A stretch of DNA of 56,721 nucleotides from Nocardia ninae NBRC 108245 (lineage in GTDB: Bacteria > Actinomycetota > Actinomycetes > Mycobacteriales > Mycobacteriaceae). The stretch is from positions 1 to 56,721 of the forward strand of contig NZ_BJXA01000059.1 of the NCBI RefSeq assembly GCF_007990755.1. Direction: 5' to 3'. Position numbers and translations under genes: made by a program. Below are positions 16,829-24,960 of this stretch, in pieces. Within the stretch, counting starts at the first letter, position 1; every line of letters begins with the position of its first letter. A model generated the notes under the pieces. The model was not told where the DNA came from and did not search any database. It was given only the letters and a program-made list of their open reading frames with translations.

Positions 16829-18412
16829 GTGCCCTACATCGTCACCCAATCCTGTTGCAGCGACGCGTCTTGCGTGTACGCCTGCCCGGTCAACTGCATC
16901 CATCCCACGCCGGATGAGCCGGACTTCCTGACCGCGGACATGCTGTACGTGGACCCGCAGGCCTGCGTCGACTGCGGCGCCTGCGCCACCGCGTGCCCGG
17001 TCGACGCGATCGTGTCGTCGAAGAAGCTGACCGATGAGCAGAAGCCGTTCATCGAGATCAACGCGAACTTCTACCGGCAGAGCCGGCCGCGGCCGCTGCT
17101 CGCGAAGCCGGTGCCCGCGGCCGCGATCCACACCGAGCGCCAACCCCTGCGGGTGGCGATCGTCGGGTCGGGTCCGTCGGCGATGTACGCGGCCGACGAG
17201 CTGCTGACCCAGCCCGACGTGTCGGTGACCGTGTTCGACCGGCTGCCGGTGCCGTACGGGCTGGCCCGGCACGGTGTCGCGCCGGACCACGAGAAGACCC
17301 GCAAGGTCAGCGACCTGTTCGACATCATCTCGGCCCAGCCCGGATTCGGTTCGTACCTGAATGTCGAAGTGGGCGCGCATGTTTCGCACGAGGAGCTGCT
17401 CGATCACTTCCACGCGGTGATCTACGCCGTCGGTGCTTCGGCCGACCGCAAGCTCGACATCCCCGGCGAAGGGCTGGCAGGCAATATCTCCGCCACCGAC
17501 TTCGTCGCCTGGTACAACGGGCACCCCGATCACGTCGACCGCATCTTCGACCTGACCCAGCAGCGCGCCGTGATCGTCGGCAACGGCAACGTCGCCCTCG
17601 ATGTCGCGCGCATCCTCACCAGCGATCCGGAATCGTTGGCGGGCACCGACATCGCGCCGTACGCGCTGCGGGCGTTGCGGGAGAGCAAGATCGAAGAGGT
17701 GGTCATCCTCGGCCGCCGCGGTCCGCTCGAATCCGCCTTCACCGTGCCGGAATTCGTCGGTCTGCTCGGCGCCGACGTGGACATCGCCATCGAGGGTGAC
17801 CTGCCCGAGCTGACCGAGGGTCTGCCCTACCAGGTCGAGCAGAAGCTGCGGTTGCTGCACAGCGTGCGCAACCGGCCGTTCGGCGAACGCAAGCGAATCG
17901 TCTTCCGCTACCTCGCCTCGCCCACCGAGATCCTCGGTACCGACCGGGTCGCGGGCATCGAAGTGAGCCGCAACGAGCTCGTCACCGACGCCGCCGGTCG
18001 CACCCGTGCGGTCGCGACCGGCGCCACCGAACGCCTCGACGCGGGTCTGGTGCTCACCTCGGTCGGCTACCGCGGCGTGCCGCTGCCCGGCCTACCGTTC
18101 GACGCCGCATCGAGCGTGATCCCGAACCTGGACGGCCGGGTCCTCGAAAGCCTCGGCGGCGCAGTGCTTCCCGGCGCCTATGTCACCGGCTGGATCAAGC
18201 GCGGCCCGACCGGCTTCATCGGCACCAACAAGTCCTGCGCCCAGCAGACGGTCCAGCAGCTCGCCGACGATTTCAACGCCGGGCGCCTGGCCGAACCCGC
18301 AGGCACCGCAACGGAATTCGATCGCCTGGTCCGGCAACGCCAACCTGCGGTCCGCACCGCAGGCGCCACCAAGCGCCGCACCCCGGTCCGCCGTCTCTTG
18401 ACCCGCTCCTGA
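16829..18412 (+). CDS. fprB: Ferredoxin/ferredoxin-NADP reductase (FprB type)
   Basis: A 527-residue fusion. Residues 1-80 are a ferredoxin domain with two Cys groups (C9/C10, C15, C19, C23; then C46-x2-C49-x2-C52-x3-C56). From about residue 107 comes a glutathione-reductase-like FAD/NADP reductase: FAD motif VAIVGSGPSAMYAA, PVPYGLARHGVAPDHEKTR, NADP motif VIVGNGNVALDVARIL, and GWIKRGPTGFIGTNK near the C-terminus, as in adrenodoxin reductase/FprA/FprB. GTG start 1 bp after the AurF-like stop, so translation is coupled. It moves electrons between NADPH and iron-sulfur proteins. Confidence 0.92.
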   Translation: MPYIVTQSCCSDASCVYACPVNCIHPTPDEPDFLTADMLYVDPQACVDCGACATACPVDAIVSSKKLTDEQKPFIEINANFYRQSRPRPLLAKPVPAAAIHTERQPLRVAIVGSGPSAMYAADELLTQPDVSVTVFDRLPVPYGLARHGVAPDHEKTRKVSDLFDIISAQPGFGSYLNVEVGAHVSHEELLDHFHAVIYAVGASADRKLDIPGEGLAGNISATDFVAWYNGHPDHVDRIFDLTQQRAVIVGNGNVALDVARILTSDPESLAGTDIAPYALRALRESKIEEVVILGRRGPLESAFTVPEFVGLLGADVDIAIEGDLPELTEGLPYQVEQKLRLLHSVRNRPFGERKRIVFRYLASPTEILGTDRVAGIEVSRNELVTDAAGRTRAVATGATERLDAGLVLTSVGYRGVPLPGLPFDAASSVIPNLDGRVLESLGGAVLPGAYVTGWIKRGPTGFIGTNKSCAQQTVQQLADDFNAGRLAEPAGTATEFDRLVRQRQPAVRTAGATKRRTPVRRLLTRS

Positions 18413-18418
18413 CAGTCC

Positions 18419-18444
18419 CTCGCGGGGCCTGGTGGTCCCGCGAG
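18419..18444 (+). terminator. Stem-loop after fprB
   Basis: CTCGCGGG (18419-18426) and CCCGCGAG (18437-18444) are a perfect 8-bp repeat 6 bp after the fprB stop. Confidence 0.45.
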
Positions 18445-18447
18445 CCT

Positions 18448-18479
18448 CACCATCGACGTCAACGCCGCCGTCGATGGTG
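18448..18479 (+). terminator. Second stem-loop after fprB
   Basis: CACCATCGACG (18448-18458) and CGTCGATGGTG (18469-18479) are a perfect 11-bp repeat with a 10-nt loop, in tandem with the preceding hairpin. No T-run. Confidence 0.5.
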
Positions 18480-19169
18480 CCCTGCCGTACCGGTCGCGCG
18501 ATGAGGGCGTGACCGTGATCGGTGCGGGGTTAAGAGTCGATCGGCGCGCCGGGGATGAGCGCGCGTCGGATGTTTGTGCGCCGCGTGCGGCTGCCGGCCG
18601 ACTAGGCCTCAGAGGTGAAATCATCTGCGGCGTAAGGGCGCTCGTACATGCTGCGCCGAATATGACCGCCCGCTGCCCGCGCCGTGCTGTGCCGCGTGGG
18701 CCGAGCGGCTGGCCTTGCGTCACACTTGCAACCGGTCGACTCGGCCACGCGGCGTGAATTGGTTTGCGGCCCAAAGGTGCTAGCCCTTCCAGGGCCGGTG
18801 CCAGCATCCATCATCCACTGCCTCGACCGTGTGGGCGCCCAGTAATGCGTGCGCCTCGGGCACCCCGGGCAAACATGCTGGCTTACCAACGGGTGGCGAA
18901 GCTGATTCTGCTGCTGGCTGTCGCCCTTGCTGCGCCGACGCGGCCGACTATTGCTTCCCGCCGGTCCGGGCTGTGCGATGTGGCCCCGACACGCGCGTTC
19001 TTGCTCGCGGCGTACGCAATTGCCCACTGTTTGTGCGCGGCGACCCCAGTTTCGGGGCCTTGTGGTGGTGCGGATGGGGCCGAACGATGGAGGGGTAGTA
19101 GGCGGCCGGGGGTCTGTGTCGGCTGCGTGTTGGAAAGTCACTCGGTGCAACATGAGGAGTCGGTACTTG
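18480..19169. other. 690-bp region without a supportable gene
   Basis: Several frames stay open on both strands, but they are short, lack start signals and carry no recognisable motif. GAGGAG at 19155-19160 is the ribosome-binding site of the secreted-protein gene that follows. Confidence 0.45.
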
Positions 19170-19547
19170 ATGGGAAGTCTGCGGAACTCTGTTCCGATCG
19201 CTGTCGCGGTCGCCGCCGGGTTGGTCCTGAGCGCGCCCCAGGCTTCGGCTGAGATCGGGGCTCGCGTGGTGATCGCGGGTGGCGGTCTCACGAACGGGTT
19301 CGGTACCGGCTGTGCCTACCAGGTGGTCGCTACCGGCAATTCGAGTGCGGGCATGGATTTCTATGACAACGGAGTCTGGTTCGCTTCCACGGAGGGGAGC
19401 CCGAACCCGAAGACGCACTCGGCCAACTGGACACCGCAGACCGTGGGTCCGCACACCATCCTGGTCACCCAGGACGGGGACTCCAAGACCATCGGCCTGC
19501 AGGTCGGCACCGGGATCAACGGTGGGAGTTCCTGCCTGGTGATCTAG
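19170..19547 (+). CDS. Small secreted protein, Ig-like fold likely
   Basis: A 125-residue exported protein. ATG at 19170 is favoured by GAGGAG 9 nt upstream; another ATG at 19152 is in frame but overlaps that site. The signal peptide (MGSLRNSVPIAVAVAAGLVL) ends in QASA. The mature part of about 98 residues is beta-rich with one Cys near the start and one near the end (GTGCAYQV and SSCLVI), and has the pattern FYDNGVWFAST, HSANWTPQTVGPHTILVTQDG of Ig-like secreted actinobacterial proteins. Function unknown. Single gene followed by a strong terminator. Confidence 0.75.
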   Translation: MGSLRNSVPIAVAVAAGLVLSAPQASAEIGARVVIAGGGLTNGFGTGCAYQVVATGNSSAGMDFYDNGVWFASTEGSPNPKTHSANWTPQTVGPHTILVTQDGDSKTIGLQVGTGINGGSSCLVI

Positions 19548-19576
19548 CGGGACCACGTCGGGTCGGTCCCGCTTCC

Positions 19577-19618
19577 GCTCGGGCGGGTCGCGCGCGGCGA
19601 CCCGTCCGAGCCCTTTTT
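19577..19618. terminator. Canonical intrinsic terminator between converging genes
   Basis: A 15-bp stem with one G-T pair (19577-19591 with 19597-19611), 5-nt loop, then CC and TTTTT (19614-19618) ends the secreted-protein transcript. A smaller perfect 9-bp hairpin (AGCGGGACC/GGTCCCGCT) sits just upstream. Confidence 0.8.
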
Positions 19619-19624
19619 ACGCAC

Positions 19625-20395
19625 CTACTGAGCGGTGAATCCGCCATCGATCGCGAGCGCGGCGCCGGTGATGAAGCTGGCTTCGTCACTGAGCAGGTAC
19701 GCGCAGAACGCCGCGATCTCCTCGGGCCGACTGATCCGGCCCAGCGGGTGCAGCCCGGCGATCATCGCCTCGCCCTCGGGTGTCGCACCCATCGAATTAC
19801 GGAATGCCGGGGTGTCGACCGCGCCGGACGCGATCGCGTTCACCCGGACACCCTGCGCGGCGGCCTCGAGTGCGACGGCTTTGGTCAGTCCGACGACGCC
19901 GTGCTTGGCCGCCACGTACGGCGCGACCGACCCCATGCCGACCACGCCGAGGTTCGACGCGTTGTTCAGGATCGCGCCGCCGCCGGAGGCGACCAGGGCG
20001 GGCACCTGGTGGCGGAGTCCGTAGAAGACGCTCGTCAGGTTGAGTTCCAGATCGGCCCGCCAGCCCGCCTCATCGATCTCGCCGATGGGTCCGAAGGCGT
20101 TGACTGCGCCCGCGTTGTTGAACGCGGCGTCGAGTCGCCCGTACTCGGTGATGGCCGCCTGGGTGAGCCGCGCCACGTCGTCCTCCACGGTGACGTCGGT
20201 CGGCACGAACACTGCCCGCCCGCCGGCCGCGCGGACCTCCGCGGCCAGCTGCTCGCCCGCGTCCTTGCCGCGAGCGCCGAGCACCACGGCGGCGCCTTCA
20301 CTGGCCACCCGCAGGGCCACCGCCTTGCCGACGCCCGAGCTGGCGCCGGTGATCAGCACGACCTTCTCTGCGAACCGTGTAGCCATGGTCTCCAT
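19625..20395 (-). CDS. Short-chain dehydrogenase/reductase
   Basis: A 256-residue classical SDR: nucleotide motif TGASSGVGKAV near the N-terminus, NNAGA (about residue 93), a Ser in the catalytic position, active-site YVAAK (about 160-165), ending in the typical FITGAALAIDGGFTAQ. Start chosen at the ATG of METMATRF, with AAGGAG 7 nt upstream; the ATG three codons later is also possible. Substrate not predictable. An upstream palindrome (20563-20576) resembles a TetR operator. Confidence 0.9.
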   Translation of the reverse strand: METMATRFAEKVVLITGASSGVGKAVALRVASEGAAVVLGARGKDAGEQLAAEVRAAGGRAVFVPTDVTVEDDVARLTQAAITEYGRLDAAFNNAGAVNAFGPIGEIDEAGWRADLELNLTSVFYGLRHQVPALVASGGGAILNNASNLGVVGMGSVAPYVAAKHGVVGLTKAVALEAAAQGVRVNAIASGAVDTPAFRNSMGATPEGEAMIAGLHPLGRISRPEEIAAFCAYLLSDEASFITGAALAIDGGFTAQ

Positions 20396-20562
20396 TTCCC
20401 TTCTCCTTCTTGCGATCTCACCGCGCTGGTGGGGTCGTGGAAGCAAGTCAAGCCGGAGCCGAGTGGTGACGCTGGCGGGAAACAGACGTTGAGTTGATAC
20501 GTCATACTTCGTGTGGACGGCGTGCTGATGCGCGAAATACGTTAACCGGCAATGCTTTAGTT

Positions 20563-20576
20563 ACCGACCGGTCAGT
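20563..20576. promoter_or_regulatory. TetR-type operator candidate upstream of the SDR gene
   Basis: ACCGACCGGTCAGT has a perfect GACCGGTC core (20566-20573) and matching outer AC/GT, typical of TetR-family sites. It lies 170 bp upstream of the SDR start. The regulator is not obvious in this region. Confidence 0.45.
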
Positions 20577-20915
20577 GTCATAATGTGACTTGTCATTCTT
20601 TGCTCGAGGTCGGCGGGAGATCGGATATCGGCGCATTGTCCGAATCGCTGTGAGGTAACGGGATTGCACCGCCCGGTATCTAATTGTCCCTTGTCGAGAG
20701 GGCTGGACGGTCTGATGCGTGAACATACTCGCAGGTGACGCGGATCATTGTCGTCGGGAGCTAAACGTTTCACGCCATTCTCGGCCCGTTCATGTCAATT
20801 CCACATCCTTCCAGCGAACCCAACAGCTAATCTGTGCTGGCTGTTTGGAAGACGACCGCGGCCACATGGTTCTCTGTGTGATGGACGTGGTCTCGGTACG
20901 TTGACGGGATAGCAA
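20577..20915. other. Intergenic region without a supportable gene
   Basis: About 340 bp of moderate GC between the operator and the second Hsp70-like gene. A 61-codon frame at 20719-20904 has no start signal or motif and is not called. Confidence 0.4.
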
Positions 20916-22853
20916 ATGACCACAGGTCTGGGTTTCAGCATCGGCGCAGTGAACTCTGTGACGGCTTCGGTGACCGGTGTACGAACCCGGCCCGTCGTGC
21001 GCAGTCGACGCACCGCGGTGACCTTCGACAGCGCCGGTGGGTTGCGCATCGGCGGCATCCCGCAGTTCAGCATGGCGGTAACGGATTTCGCCGACCTGAG
21101 CCGCGATCCGGAACCGATGATCGTCGGCGGGCGCATCTGGTCGCCGGCCAACCTGGTGGCGGCGGTGGTGAACGGACTGCGCGCGGCCGAGCCCACTGCG
21201 GCCGAGTCGGGTGCCGTAGCCACCTATCCCGCAATGTATTCCGACAAGCAAGTGTCCTTGCTGCGGCAGGCCCTCGATCTGTCGGGTGCGAGTGACGTTG
21301 CGCTGGTGCCGGAACCGGTCGCCGCCGCCGAATGGCTGGAGCGGGAACACGGTCCGCTCGAGCCCGGTTTCGTGCTCGTCTACGACCTCGGCGGGACCAG
21401 CCTCGACGTCACCGTCGTGCGGGTCGGCCCTGACTGGGACAACCATCCGATGGTCGGAAAGCCGGTGCGCTGCTACGACTTCGGTGGTCGGCCGCTGGGC
21501 GCGATGATCGCGCGATACGCCCACGACACCGGTCCCGGTGCGACCACGCCCATGTCGCTGCTGTCGATGGTCGACATCGACGGCCTGCGCACCGCGCACG
21601 TGCACGACACCCTCGAGGTGGTGCGGGCTGCCGTCCGATCCGCCGACCTCACCCTCTCCGACATCAGCCGCATCCTGGTGATCGGCGGGGCATCTCGGCC
21701 CGCTGAGGTCGCCCGCACGCTTGCCGAACTCGGCCGCCCCCTGGTCGTTTCGGCCGACCCGGGTCACACCGTTGCCGCAGGCGCCGCCCTGATGGCCGCG
21801 CGCACCATGGCGCTTGCCGCGTCCGGTGGTAAGGAGCATGCGCCGCGCGTTGCCGTATTCTCGAGCGCTGCTGTCGTTTCCGCGGTTGCCATGTCGGCGG
21901 TGACCGTATTCGGCAGTCCCGCAGGCCCCGCCGCGTCACCGGTGCTCGAGCACTACCCTGGCCTCGACTCGCCGTCGACCGACACCTTGCTCTACGACGC
22001 CAGCGCGGACAAATCGGCCGGTCAGCATGAGGCATGGGTAGCCACACCAGCGGGATGGAAGACATCGCGAGCCATCGCGGCCGGTCTCGGTGCGCCGAGC
22101 CCCTCCGCTTACGGGCTGTTCATCACCCCGGTGGCGCGCACCAGCACACTCGGTCCGAGCATCGCGGAGTCCCGGAGCGACTCGCACGACGAACTCGCAA
22201 GCCACAGCGGCGCAACGCGACCCGGCGGTACCTACTCCGACCCGGCCCACTTCATCAACCCGCTGCCATTTGGTAAGCCTGTGCTGTTGCCGGGTCAGCC
22301 TTCGGTTCCGGGCGTCCCTGCCCATCCGGTGTCGCCCATCGCGGGAGCACCTGTAGCACCGCCCGCGTCGGGCTCGATACCCGCTGCGCCGCAAACCAAT
22401 CCGGCACCATCGGTACCGGAACCGGTCGCCACTCCGGCCACTGGCGGCGCGGTGAACAGTCCGACATCCGGCGCTGGTACCGCCACCGGCACAACATCTT
22501 CCGAAACCACGAGCGGCACCACCTCGGGAAGTACCTCGTCCGGCGGAACCACCTCCGGTGGAACATCCGGCGAGTCCAGCACCGGCGGTACGTCTTCCGG
22601 GGGTACCTCGGGTGGCACCACGTCCGGGACCGGTGGATCGTCCGGAACCACGTCCGGCGGTACTTCGACGGGTGGCAGCACTTCCGACGGAACCACGTCG
22701 GGCGGAAGCACATCCGGCGGCACGTCGTCAGCCGGAACCTCCAGCGGCACATCGACCAGCGGCAGTACGTCGGATACTTCTTCGGGCAGCACCTCCGGCG
22801 GATCGACTTCCGGCGGTTCTACTTCCGGCGGCGACTCCGCGAGCAGCCACTAG
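20916..22853 (+). CDS. Hsp70-like ATPase-domain protein with membrane segment and Ser/Thr/Gly-rich tail
   Basis: A 645-residue protein, paralogous to the one at 14414. Residues 1-300: Hsp70/actin-like ATPase motifs GFSIGAVNSVTA, VLVYDLGGTSLDVTVV (about 155) and ILVIGGASRPAEV (about 250). Around 308-332: one hydrophobic segment (FSSAAVVSAVAMSAVTVFG). Residues about 335-450: extracytoplasmic linker, then Pro-rich (PSVPGVPAHPVSP), and from about 520 a tail of TSGG/SGGTT repeats to the end. The likely topology is cytoplasmic ATPase, one span, exported low-complexity stalk. No substrate-binding domain. Function unknown; a sensor or chaperone-like link between cytoplasm and wall is conjecture. Confidence 0.75.
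   Translation: MTTGLGFSIGAVNSVTASVTGVRTRPVVRSRRTAVTFDSAGGLRIGGIPQFSMAVTDFADLSRDPEPMIVGGRIWSPANLVAAVVNGLRAAEPTAAESGAVATYPAMYSDKQVSLLRQALDLSGASDVALVPEPVAAAEWLEREHGPLEPGFVLVYDLGGTSLDVTVVRVGPDWDNHPMVGKPVRCYDFGGRPLGAMIARYAHDTGPGATTPMSLLSMVDIDGLRTAHVHDTLEVVRAAVRSADLTLSDISRILVIGGASRPAEVARTLAELGRPLVVSADPGHTVAAGAALMAARTMALAASGGKEHAPRVAVFSSAAVVSAVAMSAVTVFGSPAGPAASPVLEHYPGLDSPSTDTLLYDASADKSAGQHEAWVATPAGWKTSRAIAAGLGAPSPSAYGLFITPVARTSTLGPSIAESRSDSHDELASHSGATRPGGTYSDPAHFINPLPFGKPVLLPGQPSVPGVPAHPVSPIAGAPVAPPASGSIPAAPQTNPAPSVPEPVATPATGGAVNSPTSGAGTATGTTSSETTSGTTSGSTSSGGTTSGGTSGESSTGGTSSGGTSGGTTSGTGGSSGTTSGGTSTGGSTSDGTTSGGSTSGGTSSAGTSSGTSTSGSTSDTSSGSTSGGSTSGGSTSGGDSASSH
22480..22850 (+). repeat. Degenerate TSGG-type coding repeat
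   Basis: About 120 codons of Thr, Ser and Gly in irregular 4-6 residue units (GGTTSGG, GGTSSGG, STSGG), with varied codons, so the repeat is maintained at protein level rather than as an exact DNA tandem. It forms the tail of the Hsp70-like protein. Confidence 0.75.
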
Positions 22854-23013
22854 CTACCAGCGGTCCGCAGCCGACTCGATAGTCTGGTCGGATGCGGGGG
22901 CTGACCCCCAGCCGAGTCATCTTCCTCAACGGGGCTGGACGTTGCTGATAGCCGTCGGTCTCTGTGCGTTTGATCGAGGGACGAGCGCAGCTACTGCGGG
23001 GCACAATGGGCTG

Positions 23014-23808
23014 GTGGCAAGCGCGGGACCCCAGCTGATCGCGCTGGATGTGGACGGCACGCTGCTCGACACCGGCAGCCCGGTGAGCGAGCGCGTCGCC
23101 GCCGCTGTGCGCGCGGCCGTCGCGGCGGGCGCGCACGTCGTCGTGACCACCGGGCGAACCGTCCTGGCGACCCGTTCGGTGCTGGCCGAGCTCGGCCTCG
23201 TCGAAGGGCACGCGCTGTGCTCCAACGGTGCGGTGCACGTCGACGTCGCCAAAGGTCAGCCGCTCACCGTGCAGGATTTCGACCCGGCGCCCGCGGTCGT
23301 CGCGTTGCGCGCCCTGATCCCGGAGATGATCTTCGCGGTGGAGAAGGTCGGCGTCGGCTACTGGGCCACCGGCGTCAGCCCTGGACAGTTCTCGCTCGGC
23401 GAGTACCTGCTCGTCGACCACTCTGCGCTGAGCAGCGAGCGCACGCCGCGGCTCAACGGTTGGTGGCCGCAGGGTTCACTGGCGGAGATGCTGCGCCTAC
23501 TGGCGGAACTTCAGGTTCCCGGAGCGAGCTGGGTGCACGGCGAATTCGGCCCCTGGCTCACTGTCTCGCGCCAAGGCGTGTCCAAAGGCTGGGCCCTCGA
23601 ACGTCTCCGCCTGGCTTTGCAGGTGCCGCGCACCGCCACCCTGGCGATCGGCGACGGCTACAACGATCGCGAAATGCTACGCTGGGCAGCGCATTCCGTC
23701 GCTATGGCGAATGCCCCCGCGGAGGTCCGGGATCTGGCGGATGAGGTCACCGGGGACGTGCTGGAAGACGGCGTCGCCACGGTACTCGAGCGGTGGTTCC
23801 GTCCCTGA
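23014..23808 (+). CDS. HAD-family phosphatase (Cof-like)
   Basis: A 264-residue HAD hydrolase. Motif I is DVDGTLLDTG (near residue 11), motif II VVTTGRT, a Lys in SKGWALERL and motif IV GDGYNDREML (about residue 213), followed by VAMANAPAEVRDLAD as in Cof-type sugar-phosphate phosphatases. GTG at 23014 gives a family-typical N-terminus; the longer upstream frame overlaps the Hsp70-like tail and is rejected. Substrate unknown. A GC-rich 9-bp hairpin follows. Confidence 0.85.
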   Translation: MASAGPQLIALDVDGTLLDTGSPVSERVAAAVRAAVAAGAHVVVTTGRTVLATRSVLAELGLVEGHALCSNGAVHVDVAKGQPLTVQDFDPAPAVVALRALIPEMIFAVEKVGVGYWATGVSPGQFSLGEYLLVDHSALSSERTPRLNGWWPQGSLAEMLRLLAELQVPGASWVHGEFGPWLTVSRQGVSKGWALERLRLALQVPRTATLAIGDGYNDREMLRWAAHSVAMANAPAEVRDLADEVTGDVLEDGVATVLERWFRP

Positions 23809-23848
23809 TCAGGACAATCAGGCGTCAGGGCGGCCGGCAGCATCTGCA

Positions 23849-23878
23849 GCCGGCACCAGCGCGCCGGCCGGTGCCGGC
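23849..23878. terminator. GC-rich stem-loop between converging genes
   Basis: GCCGGCACC (23849-23857) and GGTGCCGGC (23870-23878) form a perfect 9-bp stem 40 bp after the HAD gene, just before the end of the opposing small gene. Confidence 0.45.
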
Positions 23879-23883
23879 ATCGG

Positions 23884-24147
23884 CTACGGTCGCAACCGCC
23901 GCCACAAACCGGTGACCCGGGTGGTCCATCCCGCCTGGCTGCGAGGCGCCGGAGAGTCGTTGTCCGACAACCCTTCCAGCGGTGGCATGATCGCGGTCTG
24001 CTCCAATTTGCTGACGGCCGGGATCATTTGGGTTCGGCCGAGCGTGTCCGCCGACGGTTGGCCCGCCTCGTTCCGGGTTCGATCTCGCGACGAAGATGCC
24101 TCCACAGCATCGTTCGCATCGTCTGCCGCTCCAGCGGGTATGGCCAT
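23884..24147 (-). CDS. Hypothetical protein (87 aa)
   Basis: ATG at 24147 with AAGGA 5 nt upstream. The protein starts MAIPAGAADDAND, is acidic and Ser/Ala-rich in its first third, then holds a more ordered centre (RTQMIPAVSKLEQTAIMPPLEGL) and a basic Trp-containing C-terminus (GWTTRVTGLWRRLRP). No domain recognised. The good ribosome-binding site and stop next to a hairpin support a real gene, but composition alone does not prove it. Confidence 0.4.
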   Translation of the reverse strand: MAIPAGAADDANDAVEASSSRDRTRNEAGQPSADTLGRTQMIPAVSKLEQTAIMPPLEGLSDNDSPAPRSQAGWTTRVTGLWRRLRP

Positions 24148-24382
24148 AGGTGTCCTTCCAAGCCTGAAGCCGTTCGCATTGGCACGGCCCGATGTGGCCC
24201 AGATCATATGACGGCGCAGGTCGCATCGTTCGATCCGCCCCGCCTGCGGTCGATATTCAGTCCGCTCTGCGGGTTGCTGCCCATCCGTCCGGACCGAGTG
24301 ATCGCCCGAGCTTCATCTGAACTGCGCGGGACATTGCATCTCCGATCACCCGTGGCGACGATCTCGTCGCGGGGCCTCTGAC

Positions 24383-24420
24383 GACCGAGTGCCCCGCAGC
24401 GGACTGCGGGGCACTCGGTC
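24383..24420 (-). terminator. 17-bp perfect stem-loop after the VOC gene
   Basis: GACCGAGTGCCCCGCAG (24383-24399) pairs perfectly with CTGCGGGGCACTCGGTC (24404-24420) around a 4-nt loop, 35 bp beyond the VOC stop on the minus strand. There is no T-run; stem stability alone makes it a likely terminator. Confidence 0.7.
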
Positions 24421-24455
24421 GGATTGCTCGGCGGCGACGACGCCGCGGCGGGTGG

Positions 24456-24863
24456 CTATGCCGGTCCGGTCTTGGCCAGCACCTCGAGGTAGTGCGGGTT
24501 CGACATCAGGCCGAGGACGTTGCCGAAGGGGTCGACGACCGAGGCCGTCACGAAGCCGGTGTTACCGCGCGGGGTGATCGGGTCGTACTCCTTGGCGCCG
24601 AGTTCGAGCAGCCGGTCGAAGGTGGCCTGGAGGTCGTCGACGTGCCAGTTGACGATCGCGCCGCCGGGGGCGTTGTGGGCGCCCGCCGGAGCGTATGCGC
24701 GGTTGACGATGCCGAATTCGTGCAGGTAGTCGCCGATGCGGAACTCGTAGTAGCCGCCGGGAACGTGGAAGTACGGCTCGACGCCGAGGAACTCGCTGTA
24801 CCAGTCCTTCGCGGCCTCCAGATCGTCGGCGTAGAACGTGCTCGTCGCCATTCCTCGCAGCAT
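24456..24863 (-). CDS. VOC (glyoxalase/bleomycin-resistance fold) protein
   Basis: A 135-residue protein with the vicinal-oxygen-chelate pattern: TSTFYADDLEAAKDWYSEFLG at the N-terminus, VNWHVDDLQATFDRLLELGA in the middle, SVVDPFGNVLGLMSNPHY near the end. ATG at 24863 follows GAAGGAGA at good spacing; a second ATG five codons in is possible. It diverges from the WYL regulator gene across a palindrome, so it may be that regulator's target. Substrate unknown. Confidence 0.85.
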   Translation of the reverse strand: MLRGMATSTFYADDLEAAKDWYSEFLGVEPYFHVPGGYYEFRIGDYLHEFGIVNRAYAPAGAHNAPGGAIVNWHVDDLQATFDRLLELGAKEYDPITPRGNTGFVTASVVDPFGNVLGLMSNPHYLEVLAKTGPA

Positions 24864-24916
24864 GTCAATCTCCTTCTTCGGTTTGTTCTTTGCTGTTGAA
24901 AACCATCATCCGCCTT

Positions 24917-24941
24917 AAAGTGCTCACTGAATGAGCACTTT
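24917..24941. promoter_or_regulatory. Operator between VOC and WYL-regulator genes
   Basis: AAAGTGCTC (24917-24925) and GAGCACTTT (24933-24941) are perfect 9-bp arms with a 7-bp spacer. It covers the ATG at 24931, which argues that the regulator starts at 24961 instead, and is well placed to control both divergent genes. Confidence 0.7.
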
Positions 24942-24960
24942 TTCGGGCAGAATTGTGCGC

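Noticed and set aside
18480-19169. Frames of 80-160 codons after fprB
   Set aside because: No start signals or motifs; different frames overlap on both strands.
22480-22850. TSGG-rich DNA as a CRISPR or tandem DNA repeat
   Set aside because: Units are irregular and codon-degenerate, in frame with the Hsp70-like protein; no spacers.
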